Shown piece by piece: positions 13,096-25,200 of a DNA stretch of 64,000 bases. The stretch is from Zerene cesonia (Eukaryota; Arthropoda; Insecta; Lepidoptera; Pieridae). The position numbers and the translations under genes were made by a program. The stretch's first letter is position 1. Each line of letters opens with the position of its first letter. The notes beneath the pieces are model-generated. The model ran no database searches. It saw nothing but the letters and a program-made list of their open reading frames with translations, and had not been told where the DNA came from. Location of the stretch: positions 1,178,001 through 1,242,000 of the forward strand of contig NC_052121.1 of assembly GCF_012273895.1 (NCBI RefSeq). The letters run 5' to 3'.

Positions 13096-14382
13096 GTTAA
13101 GCCAATTGCTAAAATTTATTCGAAACGGTTTTTTTATGAAATTTATATATAGCAGACTGATGGGGACATTGCAGCTGGGCAGGACAATAGTGGTAACGGT
13201 GGTGTATATTCTAGACAAGGAGTAAATTCAAAAATAAACTTCATTATTATGAATCTTTCCAATTTTCCCCTCGGAGACGTGCACCCTGCGGTTTGGTGTG
13301 AGGTGAGACAGGTCCATGCCTTATTTGGAAAAGCAGCGAACGACTTTACATGAAATTGTTGTATTAGCATAACTACGTGCGTAAAAATCCCTCTCGTTGA
13401 TTTGAGAAGAACTGCATCACAGACTTTATCTGTACCACCGCAAATACGTCCATGATGTCCAGGTGAGTTAAATAATATACGAATCTCAGGACGAAAGCAG
13501 GTCTTTATTTTCTCTGAAGGTCTCACGAATGTTGCTATAATGCGAAAGAGCACAAATGTGTAAATGCATTATAGCATGCAGTGATGCAGGGCAGCTGTAA
13601 CGTGACGCGGGTGGTTGCAGCATGTCAATTGGCTTACGATAGCAAATATACATTAAGCCACCATTCGTGAGACCTTCAGAGATATTGTTGTTGTTGTTAC
13701 AGAGAATGTTCTACTCCCAAAATTATGACAAAATATGGGTGTACTATCAATGTAGTGAACAAAGACTAACATAAATAAATAACGACTATAATATAATTTA
13801 TCAATAATATATTTAGGACAAATCCTATTTTTATTACAATACAGCCAAATTTTTATCCATCCTCACAAACTTTCATGCTTATATATTTCATGCTTTCAGT
13901 TCAAATCGCAAAATTAATACAATTATTTCATAACTAAGAAGAATGTTTAAATGAATGATAATCGAAAAGTAATATTAATATCTCAGATCGATGCCTTTAA
14001 TAACGTACCTATTGAAGCTTTCGAATCTCATACAATTAAAAAAAGAATTAAATAATAAAGTTCAATTCAATCATTTATGTCCATGAGAGGAATACACGGT
14101 TCAATAATATTGTTTCAAAACGTTAATCATTCTCATAAGTCAAACCTTAAAAGTCATTGTCATTTGTCATCATACTCATGAATATTGTGTAAAAATAAAA
14201 ACATTCTAAGTTAAAAAATGGTGGATTATCAATGAAAGAAGTTGTTTATAGTTTATGCAGTAACGAAACTTTAGATAGTATTTGTGTATCATTTAGTAAC
14301 TAAATGTTATTATATGAACTTTGAGCAAATCAAACCACACTTCTCATTCAAATCGTTGTAACTAAATAACTTCGAGTCTGAA
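13096..14382. other. Intergenic DNA between MED13 and PHETA
   Basis: AT-rich DNA with no supported gene. It holds a GC-richer patch at 13140-13690 that is open for 136 codons on the - strand but lacks recognisable protein character, and it includes a 21-bp perfect inverted repeat (13511-13531 with 13662-13682). The last few hundred bases should contain the PHETA promoter and 5' UTR, but I saw no distinct core promoter. Confidence 0.5.
13511..13682. repeat. Inverted repeat, 21-bp perfect arms
   Basis: The arm at 13511-13531 (starting 'tctctgaaggtctcacg') is the exact reverse complement of 13662-13682. About 130 bp separate the arms. This could be a foldback piece of an old transposon. Confidence 0.7.
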
Positions 14383-16940
14383 ATGAAGATAAACGAGAAA
14401 AATTTATGCGCTTTCGCATCATCAGCTACTCCAGTAGATCGAGAAGGTTGGCTCGATCTTCGGGGAGAAGTCGGCAAGAGTTATCAGCGGCGATGGTTTA
14501 CATTAAAAGGCAATTTGTTGTTCTATTTCGACAAGAAAGGTGACAAAGAACCCGTAGGAGTTATTATTTTGGAAGGATGCACTATAGGTCTGTTTTTTAA
14601 TTAAATATCTCCTTATTTACAATTGGATTATATATGACGAAATTAAGTGTGACTTTACTGAACTTGATTTTACTTTATTCCTGCTATCAGTATTTCTTAA
14701 AACATGCGTAAATAGTGACGGAAATATTAAAATACAGTTTAGTTATCATATATTCTATAAAGTCCTGTAGCATAGTGATACAGTCCTGCCTTATTGACAT
14801 CTTTAATGTATTTATATTTAACTTTTAACACCAGCCCTTAGCTTATATAGGTAATCTTAATATCTCATAGAGCCCAATGCAGTAGACTGCTAATCCACAT
14901 TACAGAATTGACAGAGGAAGAATCATACAGTTTTAAGATAGTGTTCCACTGTGAGGCTGGTCGCACATATTTCTTATGCACCAACTCGCAAGCATCTATG
15001 GAGGCTTGGATGAAAGCTCTGGCCTGCGCTAGCTATGATTACATGAAACTTATGGTGGCCGAGTTGCAAAGACAGTTGGATGAAGCACAAGGTTAGTTAA
15101 TTAGTGTATTTTTATTCCATATGTATATATAATGCTAGTCTTGAGAATCTTGGACAAGCAGTTGAGAGCATCAATGAGGATCTTTGTGTAACATGGGCTT
15201 GTCAATATGGACTCAAAATTAACCCACAAAAAGATCAAGTTATATTAATAGGCAGTCCTTACTTTATCAATAGGGTTTCTTTTGAACATCTACCAGCAAT
15301 TTCTGTTGATGGTGTTAGTATAGCTTATAGTTCAACGGTTAAAAATCTCGGCATATGTTTTGACCAAACATTATCGTGGACAGAACAGATTCAACAAGTT
15401 AGCTTTAAAATCTTTGGCGTTGGCTCAATGTTGAGACGATTTAGTATTTTCTACCAACACCCATGAAAATTTTGCTTGCGCAAAGGCTTGCGCTAGTATG
15501 CTTCTCTCTATCCTTGACTACGCTGATGCAAGTTATATAGACCTTACTGAGGAGCAACTCAATAAGCTGGAAGGTTTTCAAAATTTTATAATCAGATTTA
15601 TTCGTGAATTCGACCATCTCTCCGATTTTCGCTCACAGCTCAGATGGCTTCCCAGCCGCCTTCGTGGAATATGCATATCCTTTCCTAATTATACTCCATC
15701 CTCTTTGATCCTAGAACTCCTTCCTACTTGAAAGAGAGATTTGTATTCATGGGCTCTTCTCATGAGCGCAACCATCGTTCCTCCGACAATCTTACGCTTT
15801 GTATGCCTGTTCACACATCTAAATTCTATGATTCTTCATTTACCGTACAAGCCGTATGATTGTGGAACTCACTTCCAACAACGATTAAGCAAGCCTTATC
15901 TTTATATACATTTAAATATCTTGTTAAGAATTATTATCTATCTCCATAATGTTGTTTTGACTCTGTTCTATGTTATATTGCTTTTCTCTCCTTTATTATT
16001 TATCTCTCTTTACTGCATATTTATACTATCCATGTTCCTTTATGTATTAATTTCTTATCTATATATTTGTACACGTTCTGGTATGTATTACACTTTCTAC
16101 CTTTTCAAAATTTATATTCCCTATATCCAAAGGTTGCCTGGAAGAAATCGCTTCTAAGCGATAAGGCCGACAAATTGTACAATAGATATTGGTTATTGGT
16201 TTTTGTTAACTGTTATATGTGCATTGTACAATAAAGTGTTAATAAATAATTAAAATAATATTTGCATTCAATATTAATCCTATACAATTCAATGTCAACA
16301 TTTTTGTTGAATCTTTATTATAATGTAATAGGTAACAAACACAAACAATGGTCGAAATAATCACTTAATTTTCTTTTTAGCTGAAGAAGCAGCAGAAGCT
16401 GCAGCTCTAGTTACAATAACTCCCCCAGAAGAGGAGGAGCCTAAAGTGCCGCCGCGTGGGCAGCGACACAATCCATTTAATAAAGTGGCAGATGGAGAGA
16501 GTAAGGCTGTGCCCGGGAGTAGGCATCGTAAGTATCAACTTATATTCCTTCTATTCACAAAAGATAAATTTATAATTTCTATTTCTACTCAAAGAAGGAA
16601 TCAATGATCACAATTGCCCATATATTATTCATAACAAATTTTACGTGCATTCTACTGTGACATACACATGGTCATATATTTACATTGTTAACTTGCATTG
16701 TTACATTTTGTTTGTTCATTTAAATACTATACTAATTGCATTATGAGCATCGTATAGTTGTAATTTTATTAACGACAACAAATCGCGTCAGACAAAGAGA
16801 GCGCGCGGCCCGAAGCGGTCCGCAAGCGCGTGTCGTTCCGCGACATCCACACGGCGTTCGGGCGCGCCGTGCTCGCGCACCGCGCGCACTGGCGCGCCGC
16901 CCGCAGCGCGCCGCAACCCCCACCGCTCATACAGCTTTGA
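14383..16940 (+). CDS. Sesquipedalian-like PH-domain protein (PHETA/Ses)
   Basis: Four exons: 14383-14587, 14906-15091, 16381-16527, 16792-16940 (stop 16938-16940), giving 228 residues against about 250 for vertebrate Ses1/2. Phases are consistent and introns GT-AG. The start MKINEKNLCAFA resembles the vertebrate N-terminus. A PH domain covers residues about 19-120 (REGWLDL, RWFTLKGNLLFYF, ILEGCTIELTEEE, SMEAWMKAL). A short coiled helix (MVAELQRQLDEAQ) follows, then an acidic/proline linker and VSFRDIHTAFGRAV, with Phe195 and His199 spaced as in the F&H motif that binds OCRL. Family members work on endosomes in recycling and in retrograde traffic to the Golgi. Which vertebrate paralogue is closest cannot be said. 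The last exon is much more GC-rich than the first three. Confidence 0.93.
14588..14905. other. PHETA intron 1
   Basis: AT-rich intron with donor GTCTGT and acceptor 'cacattacag'. Nothing else recognisable in it. Confidence 0.8.
15125..16255 (+). pseudogene. 5'-truncated, decayed non-LTR retrotransposon in PHETA intron 2
   Basis: The same-strand reading has a reverse-transcriptase C-terminal part with CQYGLKINPQKDQVILIGS, VKNLGICFDQTLSW and, after frame changes, LDYADASYIDLTEEQLNKLE and YLKERFVF-like fragments. This is the usual order for jockey/CR1-type elements of insects. At least three frame shifts and several stops break it. It ends with 'ggttgcctggaagaaatcgc', a stem-loop, 'aaggccg', and an AATAAA-containing AT tail, as do two shorter copies at 37260-37497 and 53640-53845. 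No endonuclease or 5' end is present. It interrupts only intron sequence. Confidence 0.85.
16145..16170 (+). other. LINE 3'-tail stem-loop, copy 1
   Basis: ATCGCTT (16147-16153) pairs with AAGCGAT (16156-16162). Equivalent stems with different bases occur in the copies at 37381-37395 and 53744-53759. Such 3' hairpins often serve as the recognition site of the element's reverse transcriptase. Confidence 0.6.
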
Positions 16941-17410
16941 ATACTATAGAAATATATTGGGTTATGCGTAGATTATATTCATTTGTGTTGTGTATAAAGA
17001 TTATTTGGTAAAGATATATGTATTTTTCTACATCACATAATTATTTGAAAAGAAAGATTTGGTTTTACATTAGAAATGTTACAGGCCGATGTGGTGATGT
17101 ATTATCATAGAAGTGCAATTTATAGAAATCAGTATATTACAAGTGATGATTTCCTTTACCCCCTAAAATTCAAGTACTATATTTTATAGAAATGAAGTGG
17201 CCTTTATGTGGTATATCTCTATGGATCTATAATCATTACTTTAGCCTGGTAGAAAACTTAACATGCTTACTTACTTTTAGAATTATTTTTAAATAGTCAA
17301 TTGTCCTCTCATATTATTGTGTTACCTCGTGACATTGTAATTGTACGAGCAAGCAAAGCAATTAAGTATGTTTTGTTAGCAAATTTAAAGACAAACATGT
17401 AATTTTCTGT

Positions 17411-17468
17411 TTTTTCTTATTTATTTTTAGTAAAGGTTGGAACCTTTACTAAAAATAAATAAGAAAAA
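17411..17468. repeat. Near-perfect 58-bp palindrome in PHETA 3' UTR
   Basis: Positions 17411-17438 are exactly complementary, base by base, to 17441-17468, with only 'gg' between. The arms include 'ttatttttagtaaaggtt'. In RNA it would form a 28-bp stem. Confidence 0.9.
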
Positions 17469-17734
17469 TCTGTCTTATTAATTGAATGTCTTAAATTTGA
17501 AACTATGTTATCTACATATTTTTGTGTATCTATCTCTTAACTTATATATTCCTTAATTATTCTAACTTATCAACAAATGACAATGAAGATGAGATTTTAG
17601 TATTACGATCAAATAACAGTATTTATTGTATTAGACATTTTTGTTCAAGAGGCTAGTTTGTATTAGCAATTACAATGTGTAAAAGTGAATTATGATTATT
17701 TTGATGTATGCACTTGCCCTCATAATAAGTATGA

Positions 17735-17740
17735 AATAAA
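17735..17740 (+). terminator. Poly(A) signal of PHETA
   Basis: AATAAA about 800 bp after the PHETA stop codon, the best signal in the region. A signal on the opposite strand lies only 24 bp further on. Confidence 0.6.
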
Positions 17741-17744
17741 ACAC

Positions 17745-19157
17745 AGAATTTGTATTAAGTAGTTTTATTTAAAAATCTTTGTTATATAAACCAACACTTT
17801 ACAAGGTCAACTAAGACATAAGGGGAGATAATAACATATATATTTTCTTAACTTAGGCGCAAAAGTGACTGCAAAATTTTTGTTCTGTACGTTCTGTACA
17901 TAAGATATAAGATATACTTATAAAAATAATTAAATGTTTCGTCACATTTGCGCCTGTTTAAGCTGCGCGGGCGCAGCGAGTCGTTTGGTTACTGCTTCAC
18001 AACTAGATACAATAATTGAGCAATCGATAACGCAGCTTAACCGTCCGTAAGGCATACCGGTGACTCTGTACACAACGAGGTGGTGGAAGACAATGCCCAG
18101 GGGAATGGTAACACGCGACGGGGAAACACGGGAGTTCACTATATAATATGCCTCTTTTTGGCTGTTATAATAATATAAATTTTTATTAATAGGTATTTTA
18201 GGTTCTACATGAAGTAACAAATTAAGTGTATACGTTAATATGAATACTTAAAAAAGTATAAATTTATTCTCTTAATATTCCTTTGAAATAAGTCAATTTA
18301 AGGAACTTAAGCAATACGAATTAGTACCGTTGGTCAAACTTTTTAATAAATGTCCAGTAATCGGCGCGACTACTGCGTCTTAAAAAATTTTCCATCAAGA
18401 GCCGCATATATTTTATAACAGCCACTAATCTACATTCTTAACTTTCCAAAAAAACGAATACATAATATCTCCCACATCCGAATACATAATATATGTAAAT
18501 CTATTTGATAAATCTACAAAAAGATAAACAGAGCTAAATCTAAAGGAAACCCGGCGACCCGCGGTTAATAATTTTAATACATAAGCATATGAGCGAGTCA
18601 CCGAGCCGCCGAAAACTAAACAAGTGTCATAAAACTCATAAATAAGAAAATATTTGGTAACAAACTCCTTAAAAGATACGGGACTGTGCACTAAGGGACG
18701 AATTATAGAGACAGTAGTAGTATTTACACATGTTACAAAAATTTTACAAGAAAACATCACTAACCGAACGCTAAAACTATCATGAACACGACACGTACAC
18801 GCTACGTCCACGATCGTAGCCAACAAGAGGTGAATATACAGTCATATTAAATTATAAAAACAATCAAACAATATATACATTGTGGTGGGTGGGAGTGATC
18901 TGGCCACTTTAGAAGCTTATTTGGTTTAGTCCACACCAGCTTTGTGAACGCTAATCATAATGTATTAAATAATATTTTATCGAAGAAGCTACAACTACGA
19001 ATATATTTGTAACAATATGGGTCGTATATTGGGTCGATTACTTCACTAGATATAAAGTGTCGTTAAGCAAAGTGGCCAGGTGCTAGCGTGGTGGGAGAGG
19101 CGTCTAACATAATTGTTGTGATACCGCAGTTTGGTTCGAATGAAACACAACATGGGG
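17745..19157 (-). other. osp: Probable osp 3' untranslated region
   Basis: AT-rich - strand DNA between the proposed osp stop codon and the candidate poly(A) signal. It is open for short stretches on the - strand (17942-18220, 18425-18826), but these lack family similarity and coding bias. Assignment as UTR is an inference. Confidence 0.45.
17764..17769 (-). terminator. Candidate poly(A) signal of osp
   Basis: TTTATT on the + strand reads AATAAA on the - strand, about 1.4 kb after the proposed osp stop at 19158-19160. It faces the PHETA signal, so the two genes would end tail to tail. Confidence 0.45.
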
Positions 19158-19249
19158 CTACATCTCGAACCGCTTCTTTCTCTCGGCGACCATCCCCACG
19201 AGAGAGGACACTCGCCTGTCGTCAGAACACCGCTGTTTCGATTTTAATT
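19158..19249 (-). CDS. osp: Proposed osp terminal exon
   Basis: Ends RVSSLVGMVAERKKRFEM followed by TAG at 19160-19158. Third positions are mostly G/C. The ending resembles the LTVQERLKLFE segment near the MPRIP C-terminus. Two acceptors are possible: 19249 (after 'cttgttacag', better pyrimidine tract, needs two bases to complete a codon) or 19232 (after 'cgaaacag', phase 0, joins the 19799-19900 exon in its GC3-rich frame). Confidence 0.55.
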
Positions 19250-22200
19250 CTGTAACAAGAATAGGATACATAGTATTTTTCAATTGTACGTATATCTGAA
19301 TATGACTCGGATATGCAATGTTATCTACAAAGTTCCTTTCCTTCATTTCCCAATGGATTTTATGGTATGATTTTTGTGTCTGGAGACAGTAAAATAACTC
19401 GTAATGAGTTATTTTCTTTTATTATGAGACATGAGTTAAGATCCAATATGATGCAATGTGAATCACTCCGAAATGTTATTCCGATGTATGACAATTTCAT
19501 TTTTTTAACAATGCAAGTGAAGAAACATGCAATAGCTAGTAAAATGCGTAGGACTTCTTTATAATTCTCTATAAAACCTATGTGCTTAACTACTTCCATT
19601 TAATATAACAGTTGCAAAGTAGTACGATTCAGGAAATTCTACCCAAAATCACGTTACCAATTATATCGGGAATGTATCTACAGATAGTTACCTCCAATCA
19701 AACCAGTATCTTGGGTCATGTGGCGGATGTTCAATATATTGAAATTTAAATTCAATTGATGATCAAGCAATATATTTTAAGTAGTTAAGTGATCTCACCT
19801 GCACGGGAGGGAGCTGCAGGTTTCTGGTCTCCGTCTTGGCGTACTGCATCTTGCCGCGGCTCGCCCGCGCCTCCTGCGGACTCGAGCGGGCCGACCGAGT
19901 CTATATGTCACGCCACGAATCGTTTTATATTCAATAATAAAGGATTTAAAACAATTCCATTGCCTGTAGATCATTCATCTTGATGAATAGGCAATGAAAT
20001 TGAGATATTAGTGCTGGATGTGACGGTACTCTATTTGTGAGGTTAGTATAAAGTAATAATAATTAGTTTAGATTTTTCTTCATTAATAAGGTGCGAACTA
20101 ACAACCGACTTCATATATACCGCTATTGAAATTGTTTAAAGCGAAATATTCATGCAATGCAAAGGCAGTATGGGGAAAGGAATACTGTCGTAAAGAATGG
20201 AGGTAACTATAGTAATGTATTGTAGTTAAAATCATAAAAAGTAGGAATTCATTAAAATAATATAATCAATTTTGGGCTACAAAAGCTGCCGAGCTTAAAT
20301 GGAACTGGGCTGGCCATGTCTGCAGAANNNNNNNNNNNNNNNNNNNNNNNNNNNNNNNNNNNNNNNNNNNNNNNNNNNNNNNNNNNNNNNNNNNNNNNNN
20401 NNNNNNNNNNNNNNNNNNNNNNNNNNNNNNNNNNNNNNNNNNNNNNNNNNNNNNNNNNNNNNNNNNNNNNNNNNNNNNNNNNNNNNNNNNNNNNNNNNNN
20501 NNNNNNNNNNNNNNNNNNNNNNNNNNNNNNNNNNNNNNNNNNNNNNNNNNNNNNNNNNNNNNNNNNNNNNNNNNNNNNNNNNNNNNNNNNNNNNNNNNNN
20601 NNNNNNNNNNNNNNNNNNNNNNNNNNNNNNNNNNNNNNNNNNNNNNNNNNNNNNNNNNNNNNNNNNNNNNNNNNNNNNNNNNNNNNNNNNNNNNNNNNNN
20701 NNNNNNNNNNNNNNNNNNNNNNNNNNNNNNNNNNNNNNNNNNNNNNNNNNNNNNNNNNNNNNNNNNNNNNNNNNNNNNNNNNNNNNNNNNNNNNNNNNNN
20801 NNNNNNNNNNNNNNNNNNNNNNNNNNNNNNNNNNNNNNNNNNNNNNNNNNNNNNNNNNNNNNNNNNNNNNNNNNNNNNNNNNNNNNNNNNNNNNNNNNNN
20901 NNNNNNNNNNNNNNNNNNNNNNNNNNNNNNNNNNNNNNNNNNNNNNNNNNNNNNNNNNNNNNNNNNNNNNNNNNNNNNNNNNNNNNNNNNNNNNNNNNNN
21001 NNNNNNNNNNNNNNNNNNNNNNNNNNNNNNNNNNNNNNNNNNNNNNNNNNNNNNNNNNNNNNNNNNNNNNNNNNNNNNNNNNNNNNNNNNNNNNNNNNNN
21101 NNNNNNNNNNNNNNNNNNNNNNNNNNNNNNNNNNNNNNNNNNNNNNNNNNNNNNNNNNNNNNNNNNNNNNNNNNNNNNNNNNNNNNNNNNNNNNNNNNNN
21201 NNNNNNNNNNNNNNNNNNNNNNNNNNNNNNNNNNNNNNNNNNNNNNNNNNNNNNNNNNNNNNNNNNNNNNNNNNNNNNNNNNNNNNNNNNNNNNNNNNNN
21301 NNNNNNNNNNNNNNNNNNNNNNNNNNNAAAAAAAATTTTTTTTGGTTCTAACTACTAGGTACTACTTTGAATACTACAACACACTACATACTAAATTATA
21401 CAAACTAATCAATGAAAATTTCTATTAGTGCCATATGTTCAGAAATTAACGGTTACATAAAATAACACCTTCGGAATGTGCTTTTAAGATATGATCGAAT
21501 TAAGTTTCCCAAAAAAGTACCTTGTAGCCTATTAAGTAGTGGCAGTGCTTGTCAAGTTAGGGAACGTACCCACACTACGTGAGCTATATTGCGACTATTA
21601 TTCGCAGTATATGCAAGAAAATCATTGTGATATTACATTTATCTTTGTCGAAACAGCGCACACGTACCCATAATATAAAACAGCAAAATAAACAGCATAC
21701 ACTTAAATTTAAGAAAAGCCATTTAACATATTTTCTAAGATTAGTGGTTCTGTCTCGAATGTATTTATTATATAGCATAAACTTCAGAAATTATCCAAGT
21801 AAAAGCTTTTTGACGGCATCCACCCTCTTAAGACGCCACGCAGTGGGGGTACGTTTCCTCACCAGGGTGTGGTAAGAAAGATATTACCTGGCGGGTCATC
21901 AGGCCGGCGGCGCGAGGCCGGTCGCAGCCGCTGGGCCATCTGCCCCACTTGCTCCACTTGCCCCACTTGCCCCATTGCCCCCGCCTGCCCCTCCGCCCCC
22001 GCATGCTGTTAGTGCACCCGCCAACCAAAGACGATGCAACATTATGAGTACTATTCGACTACTGTGACCGCATTCATTGACTAAGATTTGTTGTATTGAA
22101 TTATAAAATATATATGAGAGTAAAGCCCAAATGAAAACTAATATTTCCTTAATTAAATTATGATGTCGTGTCCGATTCTATCTACGCTAAACTTAAGCTC

Positions 22201-25200
22201 AAATATAAAATACAATAAAATAAACAAAAGCTTATACTTTTGATTGTTTATTTTTAGTCATTTATTTCTAAACGACCGCCGAATCGAAAGGTCACTTCTA
22301 ATGTGAAAAAATCGGCAAGAAATTCAATAGTTACTCTTTTTCAGAATCTTTCTCCATGGAGTCGCACATCTATACTTGATGATCTAATTTTATGTTCCAA
22401 TCTACCTAAACGTATTCTCGATTGGGCTTTAATGCTTATGCAAAATAAAAGTTTACTGTATCTTATTTTAACCAATAATAATCTGCTCATATTGCCTAAT
22501 ATGTTTTAATAAAATTCTATCGCAATCCATTATAAATACTAAACTAAAAAGTTACTTATTTTAAGTTAACTTATGTGAAGCAAGCTCAATTCGTGCGATC
22601 TTCTTTCAATTATCGAATTGTTAACATATTCAATTAAAACAATTCTAAAATGATTTTGGTGCGATTTCCCGATTTCTTGTGCACAGATTAAAAATGTTGC
22701 TTAAATATTTTTCACGGGTTTGGCGAATAAGAAGTTTATGAAAATGAATAGTTACAGTGATCTTATGTGTCATGCAAGCAAGGCCTTGTCTACTTGAAGC
22801 TTGAATAGAGAGCTAAGTTGTTATTAAGTTGTTATGAAGCGTGTGGTGTGGAGTGTGAAGTGAGCCGCGTACCGGCGCAGTGTCCTCGATGAGTTGCTTC
22901 AGAGCGGACGCTTCGGCCGCTTTCAGATCGTTCGCCTCGGATATGAGATGGGCTCGGAGCTGTTTGTTCCTGAAATATTATTTTGGGATCATTAATATTA
23001 AAAAGTCAAACTCAAACTCAAACATTTATTTATTCAATTAGAATTCTTATGGAAGCACTATTGTATCGTGATAATATAGTAATAACATACACCACCGGGC
23101 ATGGTCCAACAATTTTTGCCCAAACGTCCTCAAATTTATTAAACGTGTGATATTGAATATTTTAGACGGAAAAAATGCTATAATGCTTTCTTTATTTAAT
23201 AGGTAGACAGATATGTGAGTACAAAAGTAGTCAATAATCGGTGGCCAACAGTAGTGTAGGGCAGGTGCAGCACCAACCTGCTGTCCAGCTGCATGATGTG
23301 GTTGTGCGCGTGCGCGAGCTGCGCGGTGGCGGCGGCCAGGCGCTCCTCCAGCGCGGCGCTCTCCACGCACTTTACGGAGTACTTCTCCGAGAGGGACAGG
23401 ATCTCGCGCTTTATCTCCTCCATCTCTTGTCTGGAAGGGGGCGGGGTGAGTGCGTGAGCTGAGAAGCTTTGAGAATAAAAGGAGTTAACTTGTTTTGATA
23501 CCATTGAATAAAACCAACATAGAAATGTCTTTAGATATGGGCCAGTTTTCTTATGCTAAAGTAACCATCCTATTATACAATTGGAAATGATAAAATATGT
23601 TTTTCTATTATTACGAACAACCAATCTACAACTTGGTACAACGCAAAAAGCTATGATACATTGTAGGTGTATCGCCAGCTACTCACTGGTGCCTGGAGCT
23701 GATCTGCGAGAGGTCGCTGGAGCCGCGCGCGAGGAAGTCCTGCTTGAACTTGTCCACCTCGCGCCGCACCTCGCTCTCGTGCGCCTTGCGCATGGCGTCC
23801 AGCGCCGCCAGCGTGGCGCGCGTCTCCTCTGCCAGCGCCTGTTCCTTCTCCAACCTGGAGGGGAGATGTTTGTTTGATATGTGTGTCTAGAACACCAGGT
23901 CACTTGGTTAAGCGTTGTCGAACAGATGATAGATCTTATAAAAGATAATCTTTACAAATAAATGATTAGGATCCTTCATGACTGTTTTTGCGTACATAGT
24001 AAAAAAATATGTAGGTGCATTGCATATAATAGTGTAAGTGATAAAGTTTTGACGAATAGCTTGTATAAATAAGTTTGGTCAATGAATATATTGCTTAAAG
24101 AGATATAACATGAAAATGATTCATTTTCAAATTTGTAAAGTTAAATGCACTGTGGAAAGAAAGTTTGGGTTACGATCAGAGTGCTGGCTACCTGAGCTGC
24201 TCCCGCTCGGCGCGGTGCTTGTCCTCCATCTCGCGCACGATGCGGCGGTGCGAGCTCTCCATGGCCATGAGCCCCTTCTCGCAGAGCGCGCGCAGCTGCT
24301 CGATCTCCTGCTGGTAGCGCGCGCGCAGCCCGTCGCCGTGCGTGTCCGCCGACACCGCGCTCTGCGCGGCAGTTGGGTTTGTCTCATTTTTATTTATTTT
24401 AAAGTTTATTTTTTTAATGTTCCCAACAACGTAGTGTAGTATTTAAACTTCAATCTATATTTATATAAGGGGTGTAAGGTTGAAAATTGAAATTATACTC
24501 TATACATCATATTTTACAATAAAGACTTGATCATGAACCACGCTTCAATATATACGCGATTGTAAAGCCTGGTATTTAATGAAATACAATTTTTATATTT
24601 ATAAGTTTATAACATAACCGCTCACCTGATAAGCGGCGCGCAAGCTCTCCAGCTGCGCCGAGTACTCGGAGTCGAGCGCGGCGAGGCGGCGCTGCAGCGT
24701 GCGCGCGCGCTCCCGCAGCGCCGCGCGCTCGCGCTCGTGCTGCGCCTGCAGCTGCGCGCGCGCGCGCCGCGCCGCCGCCAGCGCGCCCGCCTGCTGCGCC
24801 AGCGCGCACTCGCCGCGCGCGCGCTCCGCCGTCAGCCGGTCCAGCGCGTCCTGCAGGCGCCGGCAGTGCGGGCACGGCGCCAGCGCCTGCAGCGCCTCCA
24901 CGCGCCGCCGCAGCGCCTCGATGCGCTCCACCGGCTCCGCCGCCCGCGCGCCGCCCTCCTCCGCCTCGCTCGCCTCGCCCGCCTCGCCCGCCTCGCCCGC
25001 GAGCCGCCGCTGCACCTCCGCCACCGCCGCCTCCACCCGCTCGAGACTCTCGCCGATCTTCGTCGAGTCTTCACTGTTGCCTGAACAGTCACTGGAGAAG
25101 AGCGCTCGGCACTCGTTCGAGAAGCGCTGGAAGAGGTAGACGAACTCCGCCTCGGCGGCGGGGTCGGCTTCCAGCGAGGAGACGGCGTCCGCGTCGCGCG

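Larger units (their letters stand above)
16941..17745 (+). other. PHETA 3' untranslated region
   Basis: AT-rich sequence from the stop to a poly(A) signal AATAAA at 17735-17740. It contains a long perfect hairpin (17411-17468). No further coding sequence was seen. Confidence 0.65.
19901..21887. other. osp intron region containing an assembly gap
   Basis: AT-rich DNA on both sides of 1000 Ns (20328-21327). A LINE fragment abuts the gap on its left edge. One or more coding exons may be hidden in the gap, because the phases of the flanking tentative exons do not join. Confidence 0.5.

Noticed and set aside
13143..13553. 136-codon open frame on the - strand
   Set aside because: No recognised domain, no splice context, no codon bias, and next to an inverted repeat; more likely transposon-derived non-coding DNA.
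15125..16255. Viral or retroviral origin of the reverse-transcriptase fragment
   Set aside because: The motif order and the 3' tail shared by three 5'-truncated copies fit a non-LTR retrotransposon; there is no LTR, gag or envelope sequence.
18425..18826. 133-codon open frame on the - strand
   Set aside because: AT-rich, no family similarity; probably osp 3' UTR.
20299..21428. Open frames of 350-370 codons across the gap
   Set aside because: They consist almost wholly of Ns and carry no information.
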